Positions 20,641 through 32,210 of a DNA stretch of 64,000 nt are shown here, one piece after another. The notes beneath the pieces were generated by a model, which was given only the letters and a program-made list of their open reading frames with translations, was not told the origin of the DNA and searched no databases. The position numbers and the translations under genes are program-made. The DNA is from Canna indica (lineage: Eukaryota > Streptophyta > Magnoliopsida > Zingiberales > Cannaceae): NCBI GenBank assembly GCA_034359265.1, contig CP136895.1, forward strand, positions 47,634,001-47,698,000, written 5' to 3'. Within the stretch, counting starts at the first letter, position 1. Every line of letters starts with the position of its first letter.

Positions 20641-22540
20641 GTCAATCTAATCAAAGGGATGAAACACAATTATTTTTTAGTTGAGACTCTAAGAAGTATT
20701 TTTCATGAGACATGAAAATCTCAACCAAAGGGATGGAAAACAAGTAATTTGATATAAAACAAAGACATACATGATAAAAGAATGATAGATACAATTCAAC
20801 ACTCAATCATGTTTGCACTCAAGTATGAATATTGTTTCTTTTTCATGACATTTTTAGATTCCATTCAAACTTCCAAAATACAAAGATATAGTCATTTAAC
20901 TCATGTATATCAAGTTTGAAGTGAAACTAATGTCATTTAATCCTAATATGAACTTAGCATATTTTTATTTGAAATAAGCATGAAGGACATGAAAATGCTA
21001 AGTCACAATGTTTTGCTATCTACTCATGTTTTCTCATATTTAGGCATCTAGACATAAAACATGAGATAATGTAAGTCTATGAATCAAGTTTGGGCTTAAG
21101 ATAAAATTTATAATTCACTTTGTTGACTTATGTCACCCTATGCTTCAAATTTTTTTTAAAAAATCAAACTTTTAAATCTATACAAAATCATTTTTTTTTT
21201 ATGAAAAACTTTGGTACCAATTTTTGGATGAGAATTTTTTTTTTGATACCAAATATTGAATGGTCATTTGAAATACATGAATAAAGTTTGAACTCAAAAG
21301 AATTTTCAAAGATCATTTTTCATCCTATATTGATTTTAATCAAAAGCTTATTTTTAGGTATCATTCAAGATATCAAAATCAATCGTAGAAATGATTTTAC
21401 TCAAAAAATTGAGTGAATGATATTAGAAATGGAATCCAAATGGTGTACATGAGTTTCTATATGAAGTTTTCGAAGAAAAATCAAATTATCGGAAAGATTG
21501 ATATTTCATATAAGGATACTTTGTGTTTTCGAAATCCAACTTCAAAATTCCATTATAAATTAGATTCTTCACAAAACTTTTTAAAATTTTTACTAATAAA
21601 ACTAGATTTTTCAGAGAATGTGCAGCTTCAATAATCATTTCAAAATTACTTTTCTATATTTTTCTAGAAATAACCGAAATTTATACCAAATGTAGGTTGC
21701 AATTGTACTTTTTTAATTTTCAGTTATTCTTTAAAACTTGTTCAATTTTTATTCAAATTTTCATGACACCATAATGTGATCATGTAAAGAGTATATGTCA
21801 AGTTTGAAATAAAAATTATGTCCTTAAGTCAAGATATCAACCTAGCATGATTTCATTCAAAACTAAACTAGTTTTTATGAAACTTGCTAAGTTTCAATCT
21901 TAACATTTACTCATGATTTTTCAAATTTAAACCTACGGATACCTAACATGAGTAAATCTAAATATGTTCCTCAAATATGGATTGAAAATGAGACCTTTAA
22001 GTCAACTTGTTGACTTGGGTCAACTAGGTTCAAAAGAGGTAATCATGAATTAACCTCCATTGTCATTTTATTCATATCCATATGAATTTTTTATTCTAAA
22101 TGTATGGAAACATGTCATACCTATTCCTAAACATGTTTATGAAGTTTGGACTTAAAATCAAGTGACCAATTCAATTTGTTGACTTAGGTCAAACTTATCA
22201 AGCTTAAGTCCTCTAATGTGATCTAGTTATCTCATTTTTCATCTACACATGAATTTTCAAGATTGAACACTTAGAATCATATCATGTGTGTATCTAAACA
22301 TGTTCATTTCATTTTTAACTTAAAGTGAAGTCTCTAAAGAAGAATTTTAACCTAGTTCAATTTCATAAATATCATGATATCATGAAATGAGCTAAGTTAT
22401 CAAGATTTTTCTTACTCATGAAAATTCAAACATTTATCATGCAATCATCAATCATAAGTATGGAGACATCATTAAACATGAAAATTCAATTATTATACTA
22501 AGGTTTTTGCAAAATTGAATCCATACCTTTTTTCTTTTTC
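20641..22540 (-). other. Non-coding internal region of Sirevirus-type element
   Basis: About 1.9 kb of AT-rich DNA without pol or gag. The phrase around 'gttgacttaggtca' recurs at about 21120, 22010 and 22180 with similar flanks ('agtttggacttaaa'), so it is built from diverged repeats of a few hundred bases. It ends in a T-rich block at 22525-22548, where Tat-type coding sequence begins on the other strand. Confidence 0.5.
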
Positions 22541-22548
22541 TTTTTTTA

Positions 22549-22905
22549 GAAATTTGCCCAAGCTTGGAAGACCCAGTCCGTATAGAACACCTTGACAGAT
22601 ACCTTCGTCACAAGAAGGAGAGAGGTCGGAGCAGGAGTCGCGACCCTTGATAGCAAAGCTGAACACCCCCGAGGTCTCAGAAAGAGCGTGGTCAAGCAAA
22701 CGAACCCCAAGGGGTAATCAACTACATGGCCGATAGATTCGCGGGAGGTCGGGAGTCATGCTCGGCCAGAAAGAGGTCCCTTCAAGCAGTCATGGCAGTT
22801 GACAACATTGTTCTCCTGTGCCGACCTATCCCTGAAACCCTAGTAATATCATTCTATAAATCCGATTTTCAAGGAACTGATCCCAATCGTTATTTCTGTG
22901 ATTGC
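22549..22905 (+). pseudogene. gag: Tat gag C-terminal fragment
   Basis: Broken frames read EHLDRYLRHKKERGRSRSR, then EPQGVINYMADRFAGGRESC and SARKRSLQAV. The pattern 'L..YLR....' then 'P.GVIN.I.GG.AGG..S.SARK' is typical of the end of Tat Gag, before the protease. In-frame stops follow SRDP and elsewhere. Confidence 0.75.
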
Positions 22906-23450
22906 AGGGAATTTCATCGTTAAAAAGGTCATCGTCGACCAAGGGAGCTCGATCAATATCCTTTTCCACTCCACCTTTGAAAAAAATGCAATTGATTGGA
23001 GCCTCACCCACACCTTGCAAAGGGGACCTAGTGAGTTTCTCAGGAGAAAGGGTCGATGTCCGCGGAGCCCTATGGCTAAGGACAACATTCAACTCTCGAC
23101 CTAAAGTAAAGACAATCAATGTGCAATATCTCATCATCAACATACCCAGCCCGTATCATATGATCCTGGGGCAACCATCCTTAAACACTCTAGGGGCTAT
23201 CGTATCTACTCCTCATCTGGCAATAAAGTTTCCTATCTCATAGACGGAGGTAGGAGTATTACATGCTGATTAGAAGAAAGCCCGATGGTGCTATAATGAA
23301 TGCCTCGAGCCGAGAAACTCACCCATCGGACTACAAACATTTCCCAACGACAAGAATAAGCAGCCGGGTGAAAATCCTAAACCAAGCTCAAGATGAGACA
23401 CACGGAAACAACCCCTGCTCAGCCCTTGAAAAGAACTCCAGGTGAGATCA
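22906..23450 (+). pseudogene. Tat aspartic protease fragment
   Basis: The frame starting at 22898 contains VIVDQGSSINILFHSTF, so the catalytic D-Q-G replaces the usual D-G/S-G. A frameshift leads into FSGERVDVRGALWLRTTF and then INVQYLIINIPSPYHMILGQ and NTLGAIVSTPHLAIKFP. This is the conserved end of the Tat protease. It is followed by an RQCY-like linker (ARWCYNECLE near 23282) before the frame decays. RT is absent. Confidence 0.8.
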
Positions 23451-23734
23451 GATCATCAATAAAGCCCAGAAAAGAGCACTTCCCCTGTACGCACAACTTC
23501 TTTATTGCGTAAACAAAGTTATATTTCTCACATTTCTTTCCATCGAATGATCACGAAACCATTGAAGCAATCTTATTGCTCTAAATATTCTGTTTGAAAC
23601 TTGCTTGAGTCTCCACATATGAACTCAGCCTAAACTCTTAAGCACAGACTTCCATCTCCAAGCTCGTGGCACTCGGCTCCTGAAGCCAAAAACACTTTGT
23701 GTTGTGACCAAGACCCGATCTTCACTGATCTGGT

Positions 23735-24250
23735 TTGTTGACCTCAATGCCTATCCGAGGCTTCTACGCCCAAAAAGACCCCAAGCGCGTTCCCCGCGAG
23801 CTCGGTTTTCACCGAGTATGGTCCTCGGCTACCACGCCATTTGGCCTTAGCGCCTATTCAATGAATCCTCGCAGGCAGTTCTGCCTTACGCTCCTTAGCA
23901 AGCTTGGCTCGAACCCCTGAGTGCGCTCTCTAGCTACAACGCCATTAGATTCAGCCATAGCGCCTATTCAACGACTCCTAGCACGCAATTCCACCCTACG
24001 CTCCTCGGCGAGCTTGGCCTGAACCCCCGAGTGCGGTCTCTGGCTACAACGACATTACATTCGGCCTTAGTGCCTCTTCAACGACTCCTCGCGCGCGGTT
24101 CCGACTTACGCTGCTTAGTGAGTTTGGTCTAAACCACCAAGTGCCTTATTCCTCACACCAAATACTTTTTGCCATAGCCTTTGCATGACTCCTTACACGC
24201 GACCCCGATGTACATCTTTTGGCAAGTTCGACCTAAGTGCAAACCACTGG
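23735..24250 (+). repeat. Tandem repeat, about 105-110 bp unit
   Basis: Units begin at 23829, 23934, 24044 and about 24146, each opening 'ctacaacgccatt'-like and containing 'cgactcctcgcgcgc' and 'gctcctcggcgagcttgg'. A more diverged unit precedes them at about 23735. The composition is GC-rich against AT-rich flanks. Confidence 0.8.
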
Positions 24251-24284
24251 GATACCGCGGCACTAGTTATACAAAATTTTACAA

Positions 24285-24490
24285 AGTCCAATCATGAACC
24301 ATTTTTTAGATGGTTCAGCCATGAACCAGATCTCAGAAGGTTCAACCATAAACTAGGGCTGAGAAGGTTCAATCATGAACCAGATTTCAACCATAAATAG
24401 ATTCCACCTTGAATCAAACTCCAGACGGTTCAACTAGGGCGTTCAATCTTAAACTAGATGGTTTAACTCTGAGTCAAATCCCTGAAAGAT
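24285..24490 (+). repeat. Degenerate tandem repeat, about 28-30 bp unit
   Basis: 'ggttcaaccatgaaccag'-like units repeat about six times with substitutions and small gaps. It lies directly after the 108-bp repeat and before the antisense ORF. Confidence 0.75.
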
Positions 24491-24554
24491 TAACAAGAAC
24501 ATTCCTTTACAAAACATCAAGCAAAGATCTATGTGCACAAAACATGAACAAAGC

Positions 24555-26000
24555 TCACGAAGGAGCAACAACTGCCACGGAGAAATAATCAACTAAACCC
24601 ACGCATGGAACGTTGGTCCAACAATTTACAAAACAAGGACAATTACGAAAACGTTCAGCTACCATCATCCTTTGGAAGCACATACAGGAGAAACTACACA
24701 AGGCCTGGAAAGAGCAAATATCAGCTCTCTTCCCCAGGTTCATGTTACACCAAGGCTCCATCTTGAATTTCTTTGAAATTATGAGCTCCAGAGAAGTCAG
24801 CTCCATGGGCAAAAAATTGGGCTTGCTTAATAGCCATCCTAAATCCCTCGTTATATAAAGTCAAATCGACGTCCCTCCAGCAATCCACCTCTTTCTTCTG
24901 GTATTCTTTTGCCTCGACGCGCTGACGAGCAACCTCCTCCTTAAATACTTTTAGTTGAGTAGCCAACCGGGCAACCTCCTCCTCAGATGCTTTCAGTCGG
25001 GCAGCCAACCGTGCCATCTCCCCATCTTTCGCATCCCTGACCCTGATCAGCTCAAGTTTCAACAACTTTATTTCCCGCATCAGAGCTTTGGACTTGTTTA
25101 ATTCAAATTTCTCCACCCTACCGGCCATAGTATAAAACTGGGCCCATACCTCTGACCTCTCAGACGAATGGGCCGGATCCTCTGAGCAGGTGGAAGATCC
25201 TGTATACGGGACTAAAGCTAACTGATGATGAGCCAATGAAGGAGATTCCCCGGCAGACTCCGCCCAAGGTAGAAGCACTTTTTTCCCTCAGGCTGGTCTC
25301 CTCAAAGAGGGGAGAATCCAGAGCCTCAGTCCACCCCCTAGAATGTGAAACAGGAACAGAAGTAGTTCAGTCGGAAGAACTGGGCAACTCCACCACAATT
25401 GACAGACGAGGACTCAGAACCCCAGCGCTCGGAGTCTCCAAATCCCCTGATAAGGGAAAATCCAAGGTCAACGATGGCAGTGGATGACTTGGCCTGATGG
25501 GGATTCGGCCACCAGTAACTTTTTCCCCTTACCTGTAACCAGGGTACTACATCATCTTTTTCTCCGAAATCATCCATAGAAGATTGTCTCATCCACCGAC
25601 AATATCCTCCTTGCAATACACCTTCATCAAAAAAGATAATAAAAAGGGTTGACCAACAAAGATATTCAAGAGAGCACACTACCTACATAGGCCGAAATTG
25701 ATACCCCCTCCCGATCCCTCTTCAGCATCTCCTTACAGGAAAAAGGCTCTGAGGGGTCGCAGCTGATCAGAAAATCCACAATATGGTTTCTTTGGCAGAA
25801 AGCTCTTCCTCTACCGCGCGACTGATTGGCAAGGGATCTTCAATCAAGGACAGGGGGAACATCTCCTTCCCAAAGATAGGATCCTGGTAAAACAGATTCA
25901 AGGAGGGCTACGATTTTACCTTGAAAAATAATTCTTGAAACTCTAGTGGGAGCTCCGGAAGGAAGTAAAAATTTTCTTTTCAGATACACTACTGAGTGAC
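24555..26000 (-). pseudogene. Antisense ORF of Tat element, distal part (coiled coil)
   Basis: A 177-codon open frame (25278-24745) is strongly predicted by eye to form a coiled coil: repeats such as GEMARLAARLKASEEEVARL and ATQLKVFKEEVARQRVE. It is followed by YNEGFRMAIKQAQFFA. Upstream (26000-25500) frame pieces continue, for example ENFYFLPELPLEFQELFFKV. These features are those of the 'putative gypsy-type transposon' ORF found antisense in plant Tat elements; its biochemical role is unknown. The continuous protein once ran from the part at 27447-28055, before the hAT insertion. Confidence 0.65.
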
Positions 26001-26008
26001 ACCAGGGC

Positions 26009-27438
26009 TAGGGCTGGCAACGGATCGGATACGGTGCGGATAGTGCATTATCCGCATCCGCATCCACACTCTATATCCGTATAGCCGAATCTGCACCGTA
26101 TCCGCTACGGATATGAATATGAATATCCATATCCGCACCGCTTCAAATACGGATATCCACACCGCATCCATATCCGCATCCGTATTTTAATAAATATTAA
26201 AATAATATATTTAATTTAAAAATCAATAAATATCCTTTTTATTGATCCAAAATAAGTATATAATGTACTTTAAACTACTCAACCATAATTTATAATTTAA
26301 CAACCATCAACCATAAATCTAAACCCGAAAATCTAACCAGATAAGCTCATAAGCTTGTTTAAACCCTTTCAAAAACCTCCCCCAAACTCCCTTCCAAACC
26401 CCTTGACCTCGATCCTAACCCTACCGAGAGATGGAGGATGGCTTCTCCGCGTCGTGACTTTTTGCCCAGGGCATCTCCAACACGTACAACGATGTCATCG
26501 TCCTCCCCAGCTACATTGATTTTTCAGCCGACGCCATCAACCTCTGCACGCGACTCTCCCGCCGTTTCCCCCTCTCCATCCCATGCGTCGCCTCGCCCAT
26601 GGACACCGTGTTCGAGGCCTCCATGTGCATCACCATGGCCGCCCTCGGCGGGGCCGCCATCGTCCACTGCAATGACACCCCCGCCGGTCAAGCCGCTGTC
26701 ATCCGCGCACCGCCAAGTCCCGACGCATCCCATTCGTCACCGATCCCGCCTTATTCTCCCCTTCAGATGTGGTACCCGACTTCGGTCAGGATGCCTACGC
26801 CCTTGTCACTGAGTCTGGCAACTCCAAGTCAGGATGCGTGCAGAGAAGAGAGGCGACGTCGCGCCGAGTGACGTGCTGTGTGCAGAGAAGAGAGATTAGG
26901 AGAAGAGAGACGTCGGCAGACTATGTAGAGAATAGAGAATAAAGAAGAGAGGCTCACCGCTCACTGCTCACCATCAGCCACCGGGATTGGCTGACCGAAC
27001 TCGTGTTGCGACTGCCGACTGCGTGCAGAGAAGGGAGACGCCGAGTCGCCAAGTGATGCGGCTGCTGACTACTCTTGACTTCGTGAGGAAAGGGGTGAGC
27101 GATGTGAATAGAATTAGGGCAAGAAGATTTAGTTGTAATATATATTTGATATAAAATTACAATATCGCCCTTGGCCCCTTACATATGAGTAAAATAGTAA
27201 TTGCCACTTACATATGTATATATTATATATGGGTAAAATAGTAATTAAAATAGGGCGGATAGGCAGTGAGGATACGGTGCGGATACACAGACAAATCCTT
27301 ATCTGCATCGTATTCGCACGGATATAAAATTTTTAGATCCGTATCTGTATCCATATCCATTTTTACTTGCGGATACAGATCAGATACAGTACAGATGTGG
27401 TTTTTAGTTGGCGGATGCGGATAAAATTGCCACCCCTA
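26009..27438. mobile_element. Non-autonomous hAT element with captured gene exon
   Basis: The ends TAGGGCTGGCAA and TTGCCACCCCTA form 12-bp terminal inverted repeats with one mismatch. The flanks ACCAGGGC (26001-26008) and ACCAAGGC (27439-27446) form an 8-bp target duplication with one mismatch. Both are defining for hAT transposons. Subterminal regions (26020-26190, 27245-27425) are packed with GCGGATA/TATCCGC words. No transposase is present. The middle carries an IMP dehydrogenase exon. The insertion splits the Tat antisense ORF. Confidence 0.9.
26431..26840 (+). pseudogene. Captured first exon of IMP dehydrogenase
   Basis: IMP dehydrogenase makes XMP from IMP in guanine nucleotide synthesis. 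From the ATG at 26431 the frame reads MEDGFSAS, a TGA, then FAQGISNTYNDVIVLPSYID, ADAINLCTRLSRRFPLSIPC and VASPMDTVFEASMCITMAAL. After about 92 codons an extra base shifts the frame, and AKSRRIPFVTDPALFSPSD and ALVTESGNSKS follow in the next frame. This covers the protein start and the beginning of the CBS region; the catalytic Cys loop is absent. The GC-rich third positions contrast sharply with the AT-rich host element. It is not functional. Confidence 0.9.
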
Positions 27439-27446
27439 ACCAAGGC

Positions 27447-28055
27447 CCCCCTTTACAAGCCGACTATGTGAAAAAGGGAGAAGAACACCCGAAGGCTCGG
27501 CTCAACGCTTAGGCACCGCATCAAAATCTCGTATGGTCGCCCAACTGTTGGGAGTTGCGAGGGAGCCACGTTCGCTTGGTTCAGATGCCCTTATTCGAAG
27601 CCCGTGAAGGGCAGACGGATGTCAAGCTCCTCAAACAAAGCTCGATACATAAACAAGGACCCATATTCTCCACGATGGAAGATCCTGTCCGAAGAAGAGC
27701 AAGGGAGGCAGTCGAAAGAATCTTCATTATCACAGCAGGAGATTTTCACCTTATCTCGAAAGGATTGAATGATCTCTAGACTGGTCATCATTGAGCCATC
27801 CAGACGTATCTTCGAAGAAACCCATGAGTAAGGGTTGGGTACCCTGTTCAACGGCCTCGCCTCCGATGCAGACCTGGTTTTTTTCTTGGTCATAGGCTTG
27901 AGCAAGGATCCTGGAAGAAGAAGAAGAAGACGGGAAACCAAAGAGACTCGTTTGCCGCTGAGGAAAACCACAAAGAAAGGCCAAGACACAGAGAGCACAA
28001 AAAACTCAGAGAGCGAGTGGAGACATGTCAACCTTAAAGACAAGGAATCCCTCAT
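27447..28055 (-). pseudogene. Antisense ORF of Tat element, proximal part
   Basis: A 154-codon frame from the ATG at 28055 contains IRLDGSMMTSLEIIQSFRDK, then CCDNEDSFDCLPCSSSDRIF and LFMYRALFEELDIRLPFTGF. This is the conserved N-terminal half of the plant 'putative gypsy-type transposon' protein. The frame continues in pieces (EILMRCLSVEPSLRVFFSLF) to the hAT target site at 27446 and resumes beyond it at 26000. The strand is opposite to the Tat gag and protease. Confidence 0.7.
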
Positions 28056-29420
28056 CGGACGGACAAAAGTGACATTACAGGGCTAATCTTAGCCGATCAA
28101 ATCAACCTTGCAGTAGTTTTTTTAAAAACCATGCGAGGACCAAGGGAACATTTTCCTATCATGATTACTCCTCGAATCGAAAAGGTGAAGATCAACCGAA
28201 GGACACCACGGAAGGACACATATCCTACTAATAAATCGCCATACCAAGGCGCAACAGACGAGGAGACAGAACTCACGCAAATAAAGGATATGGCAACAAG
28301 ATCCGCTGTGTACCCTCCCGCAAAGCCATCCGAGTTCGGTATCCGTGGAGCGCCCTTCTCCAGGTTGGCCACCAGATTCAAGCTCCACGATCAGATGCTC
28401 CCGAGTAGCATCAACATCGGCTTCCCTGGTCATTTTGTTTAGCTCAACTCCGATGATCAACAAGACCAACATTCTCTCCCTGGTTGCCTAGTATGGCTTA
28501 GCCAGCTCGCCCAAGATTTCCCCAAAAGACACCCAAACATCAAGAAAGAGACTCACTCAACTCAAGAGCTCGGCACGTAGTCTTCCAGACTCCAACCAAG
28601 CTTGGGGTTGTGGACTGGATAAGAACTATTGAGCCCGATCAGATTAGACCCAACAGCGCCCCACCATTCACCTCGAACCGAACCACGTGGCCCCGCCCAA
28701 CGGGCTCCACTCGAACAACACCTTCGAGCCAGACTCATGCCGAGTAAGACAGCTCTACCCGAGGGACCCACCTGGCCAAACATAGACTCCCATGACCTCC
28801 CTTACCACATGGGATATACCATCATAAGCCTGTCATATTCGGGATTGACCTCAACCCATTCTGGGCAAGAATCCTAACATGATTACCGGGCAACATGATC
28901 ACCTCCACCTACAATATATACAAACGCGGTGCACCCAGGTAACCCTAAGTTCGAATCATCCTAACTTGGGCATCGTAGTATCTTTTACAGCCCCCCCTGG
29001 AGTTGAACCAAATTACAAGGAGATACACTAGACCGGACCGAAACACCCCGACTCTCAGGCAGGAACAACAGCTAACAACGAACACCCTATATGATTAGCA
29101 CACGAACGAACTAGAAGAACTGAGGTTTCAAGTGCTAGCTCGATGATCTTCTGACTCTTTCCGGTCTTGGTGATCAAGGAACTCCTTCCGAGCTCTCCTC
29201 TCTTCCTTTCTCTTGGGTGGAGGTTGGCTGCATCAAAAAAGGAGGTCGGCTCCTCTCAAAAGGAGGCTGACTCCCTTCAAAATAAGGTCGGCTGCCACCA
29301 AAAGGACGGATCATCAAAAATGAAAAACCATAAGTGGATATTTATAGACGCATCAAGAAACATAGATTGTGTCATCACAATTGTTGATCAATTTAGGATC
29401 ATATCAGGAATTTTAAAATA
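28056..29420 (+). other. Putative Tat 3' non-coding and LTR region
   Basis: No coding frame is accepted here. Positions 29215-29310 hold three to four copies of an 'aggaggtcggctcc'-like word. A TATA-like 'atatttatagacgc' on the plus strand lies near 29339. I infer the 3' non-coding DNA and LTR of the Tat remnant but cannot place LTR ends. Confidence 0.35.
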
Positions 29421-29723
29421 CTTTTAATACCCGAATATTATATATCCTTAATAATAATTATCAAGGTCAAATTTCATTAATTTGATATTCTAATTTTAAT
29501 GTATTTTTTAATAATGATTATTAAAGATACATTACCTTAAAAGTGATCAACATAATTCCAATTTTAAAATTTCATTCAAAATTGAAAATAATTAATTCCA
29601 ATTTAAATTCACATTTTAAACTCGAAATTAATTTCTAAAGAGAGAATTAATTGGGATAGGAATCCCAAGAACCATCCCGAGAATTAATTGAGAATTAAAT
29701 TCAGAGATCTGATCCCATGAACG
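29421..29723. repeat. Older retroelement LTR remnant, left of copia insertion
   Basis: AT-rich sequence rich in 'aattaatt' words. Together with 39175-39753 it appears to be one older LTR-like sequence split by the copia element, since the GAACG target duplication joins them. The family is not identified with confidence. Confidence 0.35.
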
Positions 29724-32197
29724 TGTTGGGATAGGAATCGAAAACGTAGCAGAAATAGCAATTTAAAAATTCGAAATATCCCAAAAATAGCGATCTACTT
29801 TAGCAATATTAAGGAATTCAATCAACATCAGAGATGTAGGAGAAGGTATACCTCAAACCGCAGTCGGTATCGCTGATCTTATCCCTGTCTTGAGATGCAC
29901 ACGTGCACGTCCTCCAACGATAGTCCACACCAAGTACCTCGCTAATAATAGGGGCAGCGAACACCGGGGCTGGTTGTGGCTCAACGGAGAAACTTTCTCA
30001 ATCCCGAAATCCACCTAGGCAAGGCCGGCCCTTCCACCAAGAACTGAGCACCAAAAAGGGAGGAAGAGGGGATGAGAAAACCACAGAACGAGAGGGCAAA
30101 TAAAAGAATACCTCGTTGTCCTTCTTGGACTCCTCCAAGAAGATGAAGTAGGCAGCACACCCAAGTAGAAGACACCTTCAATTCGGCTTCACCAAAATCC
30201 CCAGGAAGGAGGAGGAAGATGGCCGGCCACCAATGGAGAGGAGAAAGAACTAATTCACCAACCCCCTCCATGGCATACTCGGCCACCAATTATAGACAGG
30301 GGGCGGTTACAAAGTAGACCCGACCACTCCAATAAACTCTCTCCTTGGAATTCAAAATTCATATTTTAATGACTTCATAATTAATTCAAAATTAATTAAA
30401 CCCAATAAAATATAAACTTTAATTTATCTACATAAATTAAGAGCCAACAAATAAGAATGATAATTAGGGTGGTTACAAAGTAGACCCGACCCCTCCTAAA
30501 AACTCTCTCCCTAGAATTCAAAATTCATATTTTAATGGCTTCATAATTAATTTGAAATTAATTAAACCCAATAAAATATAAACTTTAATTTATCTACATA
30601 AATTAAGAGCCAACAAATAAGAATGATAATTATCTAAACAAACCAATTCCCTAAAAGGGAGGAAAGTGGTTTATCTAAATAATTCAATTTCTTATTTATT
30701 AATAGAATTATGATTTATCCTCATAAATCATATATCTATTAATTTTATGATTTATCTCCATAAATCATATTCTTATTAATTAGAATTTATCCCGATACAT
30801 TAATTCCTAATTAATCGATTAGGCTCATGGTTGAAAACTAATTTTCCCACCATGTATATTTGATTCAAAACCAAATTATATTTAATTCATAATTAAATAT
30901 ATTCCTGGTCAAGTAGTTAATTAAATATTTAATTCATAATTAAATTTAATTAACTACATGAAATATTATCATGTGTTAGTCCCTACAATTTAGGGATACC
31001 CTACAAATTAGGATTACCGAGTAACTCCTTCCTCGCGCATTCGTTCCTATAGGAAATAACTTTCCTATCATGTCCGAAAATGAGATCCGTGATCGAGTTG
31101 CAAAATGTCCATACTAGTAGACATATAGGGCCACATTCAGACTTTATCTCATAAGGTCCGTTATGAGATTAGCTTGTTGTGTGTAATCCATTGGGCCCCA
31201 CACTAAGCTAGTAGTGAGATGTACATAACAAAGAGTCAGGTCCGATAGAATGACTTCTTATTCGAATCTTACAAGCCACCACTAAACCCCTTTAGTGTGG
31301 TCGTGAGAGACTCCACTCACAAGTCAAGATTGACGTTTAGCAACGTGTCATGACTACCCGGATAGTGTGAGGTTCAATCTACAAGGATCGAACACCCTTC
31401 GGTGATTAGTTACTGTGCAACTAAATCCCTCGGTTACAATGTCCCAAAGTCGGCTAGGGTACGAAAGAAGTATCAAACCCTAATGCTGATTCATATGTAT
31501 TCCACCCGCCAAAATGTCGTCTCAATAATAAAATGTCAAAAACATCTACCTAACTTTCATTTCTACTTTGGCCAGAGATTCCCGAGTCGACACTTGCAGG
31601 GACACATAGGATATTATCTCATTTTACTAGGAGTAACTGATTCCATGTTGGTTGCTCACCTACCTCCATGAATGCTTCCCCATGCACAGTAATACTCGGC
31701 ACATGACGCTGAGGGCCACGTAGAGATAGAACCAAAGCAATGGGTCGTCACTCACATGGTAACCATGATAATCTCAGGTCCAAGGACTGCTTGCACCTAC
31801 TATCACCCGAGGAACATCCTATTGACACTCATGTAAGGATCTCATTCTGTGTTCCTCGTGTAGGTCCATTCAGTGAACTCATTCACTAATGAGCACCTAC
31901 ACTTGTACATTAATGACGGCTCATAGATAACGTGAGATCAGCTACCCCCTATTGTATAGGGTATATACCAAGTGCACTAGTCTATCCGAAATCACCATTC
32001 CCCTAATGGATTTTAAGTCTCACTGGCATGATCTCATCATGGCCTTAGAATCATTTGTCAGAATTCTTGGGGTTCATCATAATCTTTATAAAGAAAGATG
32101 CAGTATATGATGGAAAGTTGCCTCATAAAGTTGATTACCCTTGAATAGACCCTGAACACATCGACATGTGATTGGCTCAAGGGCACTATTCCTTTCA
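29724..32197 (-). repeat. Copia 3' LTR (left copy, 2474 bp)
   Basis: TGTTGGGAT at the left end and CTTTCA at the right end on the plus strand. It is longer than its partner partly because of a 166-base tandem duplication (starts at 30305 and 30471) absent from the right LTR. Confidence 0.9.
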
Positions 32198-32210
32198 ATC
32201 TCCCACTTGC
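32198..32210 (-). other. Copia polypurine tract
   Basis: The minus strand reads GCAAGTGGGAGAT directly before the LTR start, as in many plant copia elements. Confidence 0.75.

Larger units (their letters stand above)
22541..29420 (+). mobile_element. Tat/Retand-type Ty3/gypsy remnant with antisense ORF
   Basis: Plus-strand gag tail and protease (22549-23450) are followed by tandem repeats (23735-24490), then a minus-strand coiled-coil ORF (24555-28480) and LTR-like DNA. RT, RNase H and integrase are missing, so a large internal deletion has occurred. An extra ORF antisense to gag-pol, lying between pol and the 3' LTR, together with repeat-rich 3' DNA, is known in Tat-lineage elements and explains the otherwise odd strand switch. 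A hAT element sits inside the antisense ORF. The 3' boundary is uncertain. Confidence 0.7.

Noticed and set aside
28930..28970. tRNA B-box-like 'gttcgaat'
   Set aside because: No acceptor, D or anticodon stems can be formed around it.
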